A stretch of DNA of 38,277 nt from an uncultured Maribacter sp. Its GTDB lineage: Bacteria > Bacteroidota > Bacteroidia > Flavobacteriales > Flavobacteriaceae. Of this stretch, positions 24,402 to 34,617 are shown in pieces. How positions within the stretch are numbered: position 1 is the stretch's first letter; every line of letters begins with the position of its first letter. The notes beneath the pieces are model-generated. The model saw nothing but the letters and a program-made list of their open reading frames with translations, had not been told where the DNA came from and ran no database searches. A program made the translations under genes and the position numbers. The stretch covers positions 1-38,277 of the forward strand of contig CAKZLG010000225.1 in assembly GCA_937125035.1 (NCBI GenBank). Reading direction: 5' to 3'.

Positions 24402-25622
24402 ATGTTGACCTATTTGTTTGAGTATTTAGAAAAACAATACCAGTTTCCGGGAGCTTCGCTCTTTGGGTTCCTGACATTTAGGGCGGCCTTGGCCATATTG
24501 TTCTCCTTGGGCATTGCTACGATCTATGGAAAAAGGGTGATCCTTTTTCTTCAGAGAAAGCAAATAGGTGAAACCGTGCGCGATCTTGGTCTACAGGGCC
24601 AGGCGCAAAAAGCGGGCACACCTACCATGGGCGGCTTGATCATTATCATGGCCACCTTGGTTCCGGTATTGCTGTTCGCGGACATTACCAATATCTATGT
24701 CATTCTGCTGATCGTGACCACGGTATGGATGGGCATTATCGGCTTTGTTGATGATTACATTAAGATCTTCAAAAAAAACAAGGAGGGCCTAAAGGGCAGG
24801 TTCAAGATATTGGGTCAGGTGGTACTGGGCCTTGTGGTGGGGGCCACCCTGTATTTTCATCCGGAGGTGACCATGCGCGATCATGATACCACGGCCATCA
24901 ATGCCAATTATGAGGTGGTGAACGTGAAGGGGAAAGACGTTAAATCCACCGTCACCACCGTGCCTTTTTTCAAAAACAATGAGTTGGACTACAGCAGCCT
25001 TATTTCATGGATGGGGGAAGGAGTGGCTTCCTATACATGGTTGATTTTCATTCCTATCATCATATTGATCGTTACCGCCGTCTCCAATGGTGCCAACCTT
25101 ACGGATGGCATAGATGGTCTGGCGGCGGGCTCGTCTGCCATTATCGTTTTCACCCTGGGTATTTTCGCCTGGATATCGGGAAATATCATTTTTTCTGATT
25201 ATTTGGATGTGATGTACATTTTTGGGGCAGGGGAACTGTTGGTCTTTATCACTGCATTTGTGGGGGCCTTGGTGGGCTTTTTATGGTACAATGCCTTTCC
25301 GGCCCAGGTCTTTATGGGAGATACGGGCAGCTTGACCATAGGCGGGGTCATAGCGGTCATTGCCATCATTATACGAAAGGAATTGTTGATTCCCATCCTG
25401 TGCGGAATATTCTTCGCGGAGTCATTATCGGTGATGCTGCAAGTGGGGTATTTCAAATACACCAAGCGGAAATTGGGGGAAGGGCAGCGTATTTTTTTAA
25501 TGGCCCCCCTGCACCACCATTACCAGAAGAAAGGCTACCATGAAAGCAAGATCGTAACCCGTTTTTGGATCATTGGTATCCTCTTGGCCATTGTGACCAT
25601 TGTGACCTTAAAGATACGCTGA
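24402..25622 (+). CDS. mraY: phospho-MurNAc-pentapeptide translocase
   Basis: MraY transfers phospho-MurNAc-pentapeptide to undecaprenyl phosphate, giving lipid I at the inner membrane. The 406-residue polytopic protein has [15 protein letters not shown] near 70, [35 protein letters not shown] and the HHHYQKKG loop, the catalytic and binding signatures. It is longer than the E. coli enzyme owing to a periplasmic insertion of about 45 residues (about 155-200), a feature of Bacteroidota. 27 nt follow murE; the stop overlaps murD by one base. Confidence 0.97.
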   Translation: MLTYLFEYLEKQYQFPGASLFGFLTFRAALAILFSLGIATIYGKRVILFLQRKQIGETVRDLGLQGQAQKAGTPTMGGLIIIMATLVPVLLFADITNIYVILLIVTTVWMGIIGFVDDYIKIFKKNKEGLKGRFKILGQVVLGLVVGATLYFHPEVTMRDHDTTAINANYEVVNVKGKDVKSTVTTVPFFKNNELDYSSLISWMGEGVASYTWLIFIPIIILIVTAVSNGANLTDGIDGLAAGSSAIIVFTLGIFAWISGNIIFSDYLDVMYIFGAGELLVFITAFVGALVGFLWYNAFPAQVFMGDTGSLTIGGVIAVIAIIIRKELLIPILCGIFFAESLSVMLQVGYFKYTKRKLGEGQRIFLMAPLHHHYQKKGYHESKIVTRFWIIGILLAIVTIVTLKIR

Positions 25623-26956
25623 TGGAATTTTTGGTGATACTGGGTGGTGGGGAAAGTGGCGTGGGAACGGCCATCTTGGCGAAAAAAAAAGGGTATGCTG
25701 TCTTTGTCTCGGATAAGGGCGAAATACAGAAAAAATATAAGGACGTTCTTGAACATTTTGGAATTGAATGGGAAGAGAAACAACATAGTGAGGAACGGAT
25801 ATTGGGCGCGGACATTGTTATGAAAAGTCCGGGCATACCGGATAAGGTGCCCCTCGTAAAGGCTTTGGTGGCCAAAGGCGTGCCGGTTATCTCAGAGATT
25901 GAGTTTGCCGCGCAATATACAGAGGCTACGTTGATCGCCATCACTGGCAGTAATGGGAAGACCACTACGACCATGTTGGCCCACCATATCCTAAAGGAGG
26001 CGGGCCTCAATGTGGGCATGGCCGGTAATATTGGGGACAGCTTCGCTAAAATGGTGGCGGAAAGACAACATGACTATTATGTGCTGGAGGTCAGCAGCTT
26101 TCAGCTGGATGGGGTGGCCACTTTCAAACCACATATTGCAGTGCTCACCAATATTACGCCCGATCACTTGGACCGCTATGACTATGTGTTTGAGAAGTAC
26201 ATCGCCTCTAAGTTTCGCATCGCCATGAACCAGGACACGACCGATTATTTTGTGTACGATCAAGATGATGAAGTCATTGCCCCATGGCTGGCGAAGCACC
26301 CCGTTCATTCCAAGAAAATGCCTTTTTCACTCACGGAAACCGTGGAACAGGGCGCTTTTGTTAGGGAAGGACAATTACATGTAATAACAGAAACAGATAC
26401 TATAAAAATGACAACAGATACCTTGGCGCTGGAAGGGCAGCACAATCTAAAGAACACCATGGCCGCGGCCACCATTGCCAAACTTGTGGGTATCCGAAAG
26501 GAGACCATACGGGCGTGCATCTCCAATTTTCAAGGTGCCCCCCACCGTTTGGAGAAGGTCTTGAAAATTCACCATGTACAATACATCAATGATAGTAAGG
26601 CCACGAATGTGAATGCCACCTATTACGCCCTGGAAAGTGTAAAGACGCCCATTGTTTGGATCGTGGGCGGCGTGGACAAAGGAAATGAGTACAAACAGCT
26701 GATGCCTTTGGTACGGGAAAAGGTAAAGGCCATGGTCTGCCTAGGTACGGACAATACCAAAGTAAAGGAGGTGTTCGGCAATGTGGTAGATCTTATTGTA
26801 GAGACCTATGCTATGGAAGAGGCGGTAAAAGTGGCCTACAAGATAGGGGAGCGCGGGGATACCGTACTGCTGTCCCCGGCCTGTGCCAGTTTTGACCTTT
26901 TCAAAAACTACGAAGACCGTGGTGATCAATTTAAGAACTGTGTGAAAAACCTATAG
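25622..26956 (+). CDS. murD: UDP-MurNAc-L-alanine:D-glutamate ligase
   Basis: MurD adds D-glutamate to UDP-MurNAc-L-Ala. The 444-residue product begins [20 protein letters not shown] (nucleotide-sugar binding loop), has the ATP loop AITGSNGKTTTTML near 109, the middle-domain SSFQLDG and TNITPDHLDRY, and C-terminal HRLEKV, NDSKATN and LSPACASFDLFKNYEDRG. ATG 25622 overlaps the mraY stop (TGATG); the longer in-frame reading from 25565 lies inside mraY and is rejected. Confidence 0.96.
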   Translation: MEFLVILGGGESGVGTAILAKKKGYAVFVSDKGEIQKKYKDVLEHFGIEWEEKQHSEERILGADIVMKSPGIPDKVPLVKALVAKGVPVISEIEFAAQYTEATLIAITGSNGKTTTTMLAHHILKEAGLNVGMAGNIGDSFAKMVAERQHDYYVLEVSSFQLDGVATFKPHIAVLTNITPDHLDRYDYVFEKYIASKFRIAMNQDTTDYFVYDQDDEVIAPWLAKHPVHSKKMPFSLTETVEQGAFVREGQLHVITETDTIKMTTDTLALEGQHNLKNTMAAATIAKLVGIRKETIRACISNFQGAPHRLEKVLKIHHVQYINDSKATNVNATYYALESVKTPIVWIVGGVDKGNEYKQLMPLVREKVKAMVCLGTDNTKVKEVFGNVVDLIVETYAMEEAVKVAYKIGERGDTVLLSPACASFDLFKNYEDRGDQFKNCVKNL

Positions 26957-26960
26957 AAAA

Positions 26961-28160
26961 GTGCTCAGGATTTTTGAATATATAAAAGGGGATAAGGCCA
27001 TTTGGGCCATTGCCGCCTTGTTGGCACTTTTCTCTTTTTTGCCCGTATACAGTGCCAGTAGCAATTTAGTGTATGTAGTGGGCAATGGCACCACAGTGGG
27101 GCATTTGGTAAAACATGCCCTGCTCCTGTTCTTAGGTTTTGGTATCATGTATGGGATCCACAAGGTACCCACGCATTTTTTCAAGGGGCTGAGCCTTATT
27201 GCCCTGCCCATTGTACTGTTCCTGTTGGTCTTTGTCCTGGCACAAGGTACCTCTATAGGAGGGGCCAACGCCAGCCGCTGGATCAGGATTCCCGTAGTGG
27301 GGTTTGGTTTTCAGCCTTCCAACTTGGCCGCCGTGGTGCTTATGGTCTATGTGGCCCGGTACCTTTCTAAGATACGGGATGTTAAGGTGACCTTCAAAGA
27401 AAGTGTCCTACCCCTTTGGATGCCCGTTTTTTTCGTGGTCTTTTTGATATTGCCGGCCAATTTCTCAACAGCAGCGATCATATTTTCCATGGTTTTGATG
27501 CTGTGCTTTTTAGGCGGCTATCCTATGAAATATCTTATGGGCATTGTGGGCACGGGCGCGTTGTGCCTTACCCTGTTCGTGCTTTTGGCAAAAGCAGCGC
27601 CCAATTTGTTTCCCAATAGGGTGGATACGTGGATGAGCCGTTTGGATAGCTTCGCCAACCCAGAGGATACGGAAGCCAACTATCAGATAGAAAAAGCCAA
27701 GATCGCCATAGCCTCTGGTGGGCTGGTGGGCAAAGGAGCGGGAAAGAGCGTTCAAAAGAACTTTCTTCCCCAGAGTTCCTCAGATTTCATATATGCCATT
27801 ATCGTGGAGGAATACGGCCTAATGGGCGGTTTGGCCCTCATGTTCTTTTACCTGTTCCTGTTGTTTCGCATTGTAGTGGTGGCCAATGGGTGCAATACCA
27901 TTTTCAGTAAGCTGTTGGTGCTCGGCGTGGGCCTGCCCATTGTGTTCCAGGCCCTGATCAACATGGCCGTGGCCGTTGAACTGTTTCCCGTTACGGGACA
28001 AAACCTGCCCTTGATCAGCAGTGGCGGCACCTCTAGTTGGATGACCTGTTTGGCCATAGGCATCATCTTGAGTGCCAGCAACAAACATTTTGAGGGCCGT
28101 AGTGATGCTTCTGATCTGGATGAAAACAACCCTTTAGAAGTGTTGAGTGGGCAATTATAG
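26961..28160 (+). CDS. ftsW: septal peptidoglycan glycosyltransferase FtsW
   Basis: FtsW is the SEDS-family polymerase for septal glycan strands, working with FtsI. The 399-residue polytopic protein has about ten TM segments, the conserved NASRWIRIPVVGFGFQPSNL loop, the QKNFLPQSSSDFIYAIIVEE motif and LPLISSGGTSSWMTC near the C-terminus. Start is GTG 26961, 4 nt after the murD stop. The C-terminal 14 nt overlap murG. Confidence 0.95.
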   Translation: MLRIFEYIKGDKAIWAIAALLALFSFLPVYSASSNLVYVVGNGTTVGHLVKHALLLFLGFGIMYGIHKVPTHFFKGLSLIALPIVLFLLVFVLAQGTSIGGANASRWIRIPVVGFGFQPSNLAAVVLMVYVARYLSKIRDVKVTFKESVLPLWMPVFFVVFLILPANFSTAAIIFSMVLMLCFLGGYPMKYLMGIVGTGALCLTLFVLLAKAAPNLFPNRVDTWMSRLDSFANPEDTEANYQIEKAKIAIASGGLVGKGAGKSVQKNFLPQSSSDFIYAIIVEEYGLMGGLALMFFYLFLLFRIVVVANGCNTIFSKLLVLGVGLPIVFQALINMAVAVELFPVTGQNLPLISSGGTSSWMTCLAIGIILSASNKHFEGRSDASDLDENNPLEVLSGQL

Positions 28161-29241
28161 GTTCATACTATCCGGTGGGGGCACGGGCGGACATATTTAT
28201 CCGGCCATTGCCATTGCCAACGAATTAAAGAGCAGGTATCCAAAGGCCAAGTTCCTCTTTGTAGGGGCCAAGGATCGGATGGAGATGGAAAAAGTACCCC
28301 AGGCAGGGTACCACATTGAAGGCTTATGGATTACTGGGTTACAACGGAAACTGACCCTTAAAAATGTGATGTTTCCCATAAAATTGATACATAGTTTGTA
28401 TAACGCACGGAAAATAGTCAATCGGTTTAAGCCTCATCTTGTCATAGGTACAGGAGGGTTTGCCAGTGGCCCTTTGTTGAAGGTGGCCACGGCCAAGGGC
28501 ATACCCTGCGTCCTCCAGGAACAGAATTCGTTTGCGGGTATAACCAATAGGCTTTTAAAGGATAAGGTGCAAAAAATCTGCGTGGCCTATGCGGATATGG
28601 AGCAATTCTTTCCTAGGGATAAGATCGTCATGACCGGCAACCCGGTACGCTCGGATATAGTGCATATGGATATACCCAAGGCATCAGCGCTCAATTTCTA
28701 CGGCCTACAAGAGGGCAGGCCCACCCTATTGGTGCTTGGTGGTAGCTTGGGAGCCAGGCGTATCAACCAATTGGTCGCACAAAAAATCGATGCAATACAG
28801 GCCATGGGTCTGCAAGTAATTTGGCAGTGTGGCAAAGGCTATATACAACAGTATGGGGCCCATAATTCAGATACAGTGAAGGTGCATGCCTTTCTCAACG
28901 ATATGGAAAAAGCCTATGCCGCTGCGGACATTATCATTTCCAGGGCGGGGGCAGGAGCTGTTTCAGAGCTTTGTTTGGTGGGTAAGCCCACGGTCTTCAT
29001 CCCTTCGCCCACGGTGGCCGAGGACCATCAGACCAAAAACGCCATGGCCTTGACACAAAAGCAGGCCGCCATCATGATACATGAAAAAGACCTGGATGCG
29101 CAGTTTGAGGACAGGTTCACGGAGTTGGTGGCCTCAAAGGAACTACAGCGGACCTTGGGCGATAACATGAAAGAAATGGCCCTCCCCCACGCCACCGCGG
29201 ATATTTGTGATGTCATAACCGAAATATTGGAGCAGGAATGA
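28147..29241 (+). CDS. murG: lipid II synthase (GlcNAc transferase) MurG
   Basis: MurG adds GlcNAc to lipid I on the inner face of the membrane, giving lipid II. The 364-residue GT28 enzyme opens with FILSGGGTGGHIYPAIAIAN, has VIGTGGFASGPLL, LQEQNSFAGITNRLL, LVLGGSLGARRINQ and the sugar-nucleotide motif ISRAGAGAVSELCLVGKP with PSPTVAEDHQTKNA. GTG 28147 is the start, inside the ftsW 3' end, so translation is probably coupled. It overlaps murC by 4 nt. Confidence 0.96.
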   Translation: MGNYRFILSGGGTGGHIYPAIAIANELKSRYPKAKFLFVGAKDRMEMEKVPQAGYHIEGLWITGLQRKLTLKNVMFPIKLIHSLYNARKIVNRFKPHLVIGTGGFASGPLLKVATAKGIPCVLQEQNSFAGITNRLLKDKVQKICVAYADMEQFFPRDKIVMTGNPVRSDIVHMDIPKASALNFYGLQEGRPTLLVLGGSLGARRINQLVAQKIDAIQAMGLQVIWQCGKGYIQQYGAHNSDTVKVHAFLNDMEKAYAAADIIISRAGAGAVSELCLVGKPTVFIPSPTVAEDHQTKNAMALTQKQAAIMIHEKDLDAQFEDRFTELVASKELQRTLGDNMKEMALPHATADICDVITEILEQE

Positions 29242-30590
29242 ACATGACTACGGTACATAGGGTCTATTTTATAGGTATAGGGGGCATAGGTATGTCCGCA
29301 CTGGCGCGGTATTTCAAATTCTTGGGCAAGGAGGTGGCCGGCTACGACAAAACAGCCTCCCCTTTGACGAAGGCCTTGGAAAAGGACGGGCTCGCCATCC
29401 ATTATGCAGAGGATATGGACTTGGTGCCCCGATCATTTTTGGACAGCGAAGGTACCCTGGTCGTCTATACCCCGGCCGTGCCAAGTTCCCATAAGGAATT
29501 GCATTATTTCAAAGCACAGGGCCATGTCCTAAAAAAGCGTTCCGAGGTGTTGGGCATGATCACCAACAGTACCTTCAGTCTGGCAGTAGCGGGTACCCAT
29601 GGCAAGACCACCACCTCTTGTATATTGGCCCATCTCTTGAAGGAGGCAGGCGCTCCCCTTACGGCTTTTTTGGGCGGTATATCCGAGGATTTTGGCAGTA
29701 ATTTTCTTTTGGAAGGCACCGATTTCTCGGTAGTGGAGGCGGATGAATTTGACCGTTCCTTTTTGCACCTCACCCCTAACGTGGCCTGTATCACCTCTAT
29801 GGACGCAGACCATCTGGATATCTACGGGAATAAGGCCGAATTAGAGCGGTCCTTCATGGAATTTTCTAAGCGCCTTAAGCCCAATGGCAAGCTCTTGGTG
29901 CGCAATGGTCTGCCTTTGGAAGGGTTGCGGTATGGTATTGAGGACGACTCTGAATACTGTATAAAAAACATACGTGTAGAAGAAGGCACCTACCTATTTG
30001 ATTTGGTTGCCCCTAATACTGAGCTATCAGGGGTCAGGTTCAGCAAGCCGGGCCGGCACAATCTGCTCAATGCTCTGGCCGCTTTCGCAATGGCCATGGA
30101 GGCAGGTTTTGCGCCCCAAGGCTTGGCAGCAGCGCTGGCTACCTTCAAAGGGGTTGTACGGCGGTTTACCTACCGCATCAAAAACAGTGATTTTGTTTTT
30201 ATTGATGATTACGCCCATCATCCAACGGAAATAGAGGCCGTGCACCAAGCCTTACAGGAGATGCACCCGGAAAAAAAGACCGTGGCCATTTTTCAACCGC
30301 ACCTCTATTCCAGAACACGGGATTTTGCCGATGCCTTTGCCGACAGCCTTTCAAAGTTTGACCATGTGCTCTTACTGGAGATCTATCCGGCCAGGGAAGA
30401 GCCCATACCGGGAATCACCTCGGCCTGGCTGATGGAAAAAATGAGCAGCCCCAGTGTAAAACTAGTGGAAAAAGGAGCGTTGGCAGGAGCAATTAAAGCC
30501 CTGGATCCAGAGGTCTTAGTGGCCATGGGCGCTGGGGATATAGGACTGGAAATACAAGAACTGACAAAACAATGGGAACATGCGCATTAA
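29238..30590 (+). CDS. murC: UDP-MurNAc:L-alanine ligase
   Basis: MurC adds the first peptide residue to UDP-MurNAc. The 450-residue ligase has the N-terminal FIGIGGIGMSALA loop, the ATP-binding AGTHGKTTTSCILA near 117, EADEFDRSFL, TSMDADHLDIYG and the C-terminal IDDYAHHPTEI and FQPHLYSRTRDF. It starts inside the murG stop and overlaps ftsQ by 11 nt. Confidence 0.96.
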   Translation: MNMTTVHRVYFIGIGGIGMSALARYFKFLGKEVAGYDKTASPLTKALEKDGLAIHYAEDMDLVPRSFLDSEGTLVVYTPAVPSSHKELHYFKAQGHVLKKRSEVLGMITNSTFSLAVAGTHGKTTTSCILAHLLKEAGAPLTAFLGGISEDFGSNFLLEGTDFSVVEADEFDRSFLHLTPNVACITSMDADHLDIYGNKAELERSFMEFSKRLKPNGKLLVRNGLPLEGLRYGIEDDSEYCIKNIRVEEGTYLFDLVAPNTELSGVRFSKPGRHNLLNALAAFAMAMEAGFAPQGLAAALATFKGVVRRFTYRIKNSDFVFIDDYAHHPTEIEAVHQALQEMHPEKKTVAIFQPHLYSRTRDFADAFADSLSKFDHVLLLEIYPAREEPIPGITSAWLMEKMSSPSVKLVEKGALAGAIKALDPEVLVAMGAGDIGLEIQELTKQWEHAH

Positions 30591-31299
30591 TTGGAACATT
30601 TTAAAGATAGTAGGGTTGGGCCTAGCGCTTACGGGGCTTTATGCCTTTTCCGCTCACAGAAACGCGCTAAGGACGGTGAGCAAGGTACATGTGGATTTTT
30701 TGGGAGATGAAAATCTGTACATCACGGAGGGCACGGTTAATAAATTGTTAATACAAAAATATGGGGCGCTCAAAAATGTGCCTAAAGAAAATTTAGTTTT
30801 GAATACGGTAGAAAGGGCCTTGGAGGCCAATGAAATGGTGAAAAGTGCCCAAGTCTATCTTACCATAGATGGTAAGCTTACGTCTAAAATCGTACAACGT
30901 AAACCAATCGGTCGTATAGAGGGGAATGCCAAATTTTATCTGGACGATGAAGGAAAGCGTATGCCGTTTTCTAAGAACCATTCAGCTAGGGTACCTATTA
31001 TCACTGGTGAGATCACGGGCAAGAGCTTAGAGGATGTCTATCTGATCTTGGAACACATCAATACGGATGATTTTTACAGGAAAAACGTCATTGGTATCCA
31101 TATAAAGGCGGAGCGTGATTACCAATTGAAATTCAGGCTCAATCAGTTTGTGGTGAATTTGGGCGATGCCAGCGGATTGGAGGCCAAGTTTGCCAATTTC
31201 AAGGCTTTTTATGCCAAAGCCAATAAGGATAAGACGTTGGAAGATTTTGCAGTAGTAAGTTTAGAGTTCAATAACCAGGTAGTGTGCACTAAAATATAA
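30580..31299 (+). CDS. ftsQ: cell division protein FtsQ
   Basis: FtsQ is a bitopic divisome protein linking early and late components. The 239-residue product has a short N-terminus, one TM (about 6-24, ILKIVGLGLALTGLYAFSA), then a POTRA-like domain (VHVDFLGDENLYITEGTVNK, about 38-110) and a beta domain with GRIEGNAKFYLDDEGKRMPF. Position between murC and ftsA supports the call, as FtsQ sequences are divergent. Ends 4 nt before ftsA. Confidence 0.9.
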   Translation: MRINWNILKIVGLGLALTGLYAFSAHRNALRTVSKVHVDFLGDENLYITEGTVNKLLIQKYGALKNVPKENLVLNTVERALEANEMVKSAQVYLTIDGKLTSKIVQRKPIGRIEGNAKFYLDDEGKRMPFSKNHSARVPIITGEITGKSLEDVYLILEHINTDDFYRKNVIGIHIKAERDYQLKFRLNQFVVNLGDASGLEAKFANFKAFYAKANKDKTLEDFAVVSLEFNNQVVCTKI

Positions 31300-31303
31300 G
31301 CGT

Positions 31304-32641
31304 ATGGAAATAGGGAAGTATTCGGTAGGATTGGATATAGGAACCACGAAGATCGTTGCCATGATCGGCAAGGAGAACGAATATGGTAAAATAGAGATAT
31401 TGGGCATTGGTAAATCCAAGAGCCTAGGGGTGCACAGAGGGGTGGTGAACAATATTACCCAGACCATAAAAAGCATTCAACAGGCGGTGGAAGAGGCGGA
31501 AATGAACTCTGGCCTAAAGATCGGTTCCGTAGTGGTGGGCATTGCCGGCCAACACATACGAAGCCTGCACCATAGTGATTACATCACCAGAAGTGATTCT
31601 GAGGAAGTGATCAATGAAGAAGACCTTGACAATCTCTGCAACCAAGTCTATAAATTGATCATGCTGCCCGGGGAGGAGATCATTCACGTGCTCCCCCAAG
31701 AGTACAAGGTAGATGGCCAAGCAGAGATCAAACAGCCCATAGGCATGTACGGCGGGCGTTTGGAGGCCAATTTCCACGTAGTGGTGGGCCAAGTGACTTC
31801 CATTAAGAACGTAGGGCGCTGTATAAAAAGTGCGGGGCTTGATCTCGGCAACATCACATTAGAGCCCTTGGCATCCTCAGACGCAGTGCTGAGCCAAGAG
31901 GAAAAGGAGGCGGGAGTAGCTTTGATAGATATAGGAGGCGGCACCACGGACCTCGCCATTTTCAAAGACGGCATCATAAGGCACACCGCAGTGATACCCT
32001 TTGGCGGTGGGGTCATCACGGAAGATATCAAAGAAGGCTGCTCCATCATTGAAAAACAGGCGGAACAGCTCAAGATAAAATTTGGCTCTGCATGGCCAGG
32101 GGAAAATAAGGACAATGAAATAGTTTCCATTGCCGGTCTTCGGGGGAGGGAGCCCAAAGAGATCACCCTTAAGAACCTATCCAAGATCATCCATGCCCGC
32201 GTGGTGGAAATCATAGAGCAAGTCTACATGGAAATCAAGAACTATGGGCATGAGGAACAGAAGAAAAAACTCATTGCGGGCATTGTACTGACCGGCGGTG
32301 GCAGCCAATTGAAACATTTAAAGCAGTTGGTGGAGTACATTACGGGCATGGATACCAGAATTGGCTATCCCAATGAGCACTTGGCGGGGGATTCTGATGA
32401 GACGGTCGCCAGTCCGCTGTACGCAACGGCCGTAGGCCTCTTGATGAACGCCATAAAGAACCAGCCCAAGGGCAAGAATGGCCAAGACGCCATTGCTGAC
32501 AAAGCTGCCCCAGAGGAGGGCATCTATTCCCAGCACAAGGAACAGGAAGAGGATTCTCCGGAACGCCAACGGAAAGCACGGAAATCCGTATTTGACAAAT
32601 GGTCTGAAAAATTGAAGGAATTTTTGGACAACGCAGAATAA
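31304..32641 (+). CDS. ftsA: cell division actin-like protein FtsA
   Basis: FtsA tethers FtsZ filaments to the membrane. The 445-residue actin-fold protein has the phosphate-1 motif VGLDIGTTKIVAMIG, the 1C domain (VVVGIAGQHIRSLH, IHVLPQEYKVDGQ), phosphate-2 ALIDIGGGTTDLAIF and the adenosine motif GIVLTGGGSQLKHLKQLVEY. A linker and a C-terminal amphipathic helix (VFDKWSEKLKEFLDN) form the membrane anchor. 46 nt separate it from ftsZ. Confidence 0.96.
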   Translation: MEIGKYSVGLDIGTTKIVAMIGKENEYGKIEILGIGKSKSLGVHRGVVNNITQTIKSIQQAVEEAEMNSGLKIGSVVVGIAGQHIRSLHHSDYITRSDSEEVINEEDLDNLCNQVYKLIMLPGEEIIHVLPQEYKVDGQAEIKQPIGMYGGRLEANFHVVVGQVTSIKNVGRCIKSAGLDLGNITLEPLASSDAVLSQEEKEAGVALIDIGGGTTDLAIFKDGIIRHTAVIPFGGGVITEDIKEGCSIIEKQAEQLKIKFGSAWPGENKDNEIVSIAGLRGREPKEITLKNLSKIIHARVVEIIEQVYMEIKNYGHEEQKKKLIAGIVLTGGGSQLKHLKQLVEYITGMDTRIGYPNEHLAGDSDETVASPLYATAVGLLMNAIKNQPKGKNGQDAIADKAAPEEGIYSQHKEQEEDSPERQRKARKSVFDKWSEKLKEFLDNAE

Positions 32642-32687
32642 CCACAATACCACGAAAGAACATCTAATAACCAGTAATATATATAAC

Positions 32688-34595
32688 ATGAGTAAGAACA
32701 ATGATTTTGACAATATTTCTTTTGATTTGCCCAAGAATCAAAGCAATGTGATAAAAGTGATCGGCGTAGGTGGCGGTGGCAGCAATGCCATTAACCACAT
32801 GTTCCAGGCAGGCATCAACGGGGTGGACTTCGTTATTTGCAACACAGATGCCCAAGCTTTGGAAAATAGCCCGGTGCCCAACAAAATACAATTGGGGGTC
32901 TCATTAACGGAAGGATTGGGGGCTGGTGCCAATCCTGAGGTTGGGGAACAGGCCGCCATGGAGAGCATGGAAGAGATCAAACGTATGTTGGATACGACCA
33001 CCAAGATGATCTTCATTACCGCTGGTATGGGCGGGGGTACGGGAACTGGTGCCGCCCCTGTTATTGCAAAACAAGCTAAGGAAATGGATGTTCTTACCGT
33101 GGGCATAGTGACCATGCCTTTCCAATTTGAAGGTAAGATGCGGTGTGAACAAGCACAAAAAGGCATAGAGAAACTGCGCAAAAACGTAGACTCCCTTATT
33201 GTTATCAACAACAATAAACTGCGGGAAGTGTACGGAAACTTGGGCTTTAAGGCAGGGTTCTCAAAAGCGGATGAGGTTTTGGCCACGGCAGCACGTGGTA
33301 TTGCAGAGGTCATTACCCACCATTACACCCAGAATATAGATTTACGGGATGCCAAGACAGTACTTTCCAATAGCGGTACGGCCATAATGGGTTCTGCCAT
33401 TGCATCTGGATCGGCACGGGCCAATGAGGCCATTATGAAGGCTTTGGATTCACCGTTGTTGAACGATAACAAGATCAACGGTGCCAAGAACGTATTGCTC
33501 CTGATCGTATCCGGTTCACAGGAAATCACCATAGATGAGATCGGGGAGATAAATGACCACATTCAAATAGAGGCCGGTTATGGCGCCAACATCATCATGG
33601 GTGTGGGTGAAGATGAGAGTTTGGGAGAATCCATTGCCGTAACGGTCATTGCCACTGGTTTCAATGTGGAGCAGCAAGATGATATTGTGAACACGGAGAG
33701 CAAAAAAATCATCCATACCTTGGATGACGAGCAGAGGGCCGAGAAGAAGTTGATGCAAAAGGGCACGGTTCATACCTTGGAGATGGAAGAGGACGCCCCG
33801 GAAACCCCTGAAATGAACTATGAACTGTTGGAAGATGGTGATTTTGACCTTATCCCAACAACAAACTATATCAAGAACTTCAATGTCTTTTACGAAGAGG
33901 TCATTGCGGATAACGTTGGTGTAGAGGATGATTTTGTCATCATAGCCTCTTCAGAGGCGCTTAAGAACATAGAGGTAGTTGAGCCGGAAGTCCTAAAGGG
34001 CAAGGAAGAGGATCAGATTGCCCTGAGTTTTGAATTGCCCTTGGTTACGGAAGACGAAGAGGAACGGGAGAACGTCATCACTTTTGATTTGGATGATGAT
34101 GTGCGCGATCTCAATGTTAAGGACAGTATAGAGGTAATACCCGTTTTGGAGTACAACAAACATGGGGAAAAGCGCTATAGCCTGGATGATTACATGGAGT
34201 TGGAAAATGAGCTCACCGGAGCCAAATCAAAGGCAGAGGAATTTGAGCCCAAAATCGTTGAAGATGAATTGGTCTTTGAAAAAAGAACCGTGGCCAAAGA
34301 GACCCCATCTCAAGAAAAAGGAGCCGCAGACCCCATGGAGACCCCTATAGAGGAGCTGTTAAAGGAAAGAGCGGATGAGCGACGCAGAAAACTAAAGGAT
34401 TTCAACTATAAGTTCAAGAACAGTATGAGCAATATAGACGAGATAGAAAAAGAACCCGCGTACAAAAGGCAGGGCGTACATTTAGAGGACAGGCCCCGGG
34501 AAAGTAAGATATCCCGTACCAGCTTGGGCGGTGATAGCAATGATGAGATACAACTGCGCTCCAACAATTCCTTTTTACATGACAATGTAGATTAG
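32688..34595 (+). CDS. ftsZ: cell division tubulin-like GTPase FtsZ
   Basis: FtsZ polymerises into the Z ring. The 635-residue product has the GTPase core in about 1-335, with VIGVGGGGSNAINHM, the tubulin signature GGGTGTGA near 115-122 and the T7 catalytic loop NIDLRDAKTV. A 300-residue acidic, low-complexity C-terminal linker follows, much longer than the roughly 50-70 residues of E. coli, then a conserved tail RSNNSFLHDNVD. Long linkers are known in flavobacterial FtsZ. It is the last gene of the dcw run, followed by a terminator. Confidence 0.97.
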   Translation: MSKNNDFDNISFDLPKNQSNVIKVIGVGGGGSNAINHMFQAGINGVDFVICNTDAQALENSPVPNKIQLGVSLTEGLGAGANPEVGEQAAMESMEEIKRMLDTTTKMIFITAGMGGGTGTGAAPVIAKQAKEMDVLTVGIVTMPFQFEGKMRCEQAQKGIEKLRKNVDSLIVINNNKLREVYGNLGFKAGFSKADEVLATAARGIAEVITHHYTQNIDLRDAKTVLSNSGTAIMGSAIASGSARANEAIMKALDSPLLNDNKINGAKNVLLLIVSGSQEITIDEIGEINDHIQIEAGYGANIIMGVGEDESLGESIAVTVIATGFNVEQQDDIVNTESKKIIHTLDDEQRAEKKLMQKGTVHTLEMEEDAPETPEMNYELLEDGDFDLIPTTNYIKNFNVFYEEVIADNVGVEDDFVIIASSEALKNIEVVEPEVLKGKEEDQIALSFELPLVTEDEEERENVITFDLDDDVRDLNVKDSIEVIPVLEYNKHGEKRYSLDDYMELENELTGAKSKAEEFEPKIVEDELVFEKRTVAKETPSQEKGAADPMETPIEELLKERADERRRKLKDFNYKFKNSMSNIDEIEKEPAYKRQGVHLEDRPRESKISRTSLGGDSNDEIQLRSNNSFLHDNVD

Positions 34596-34617
34596 CACTT
34601 CGTAATATGGAGAAGTA

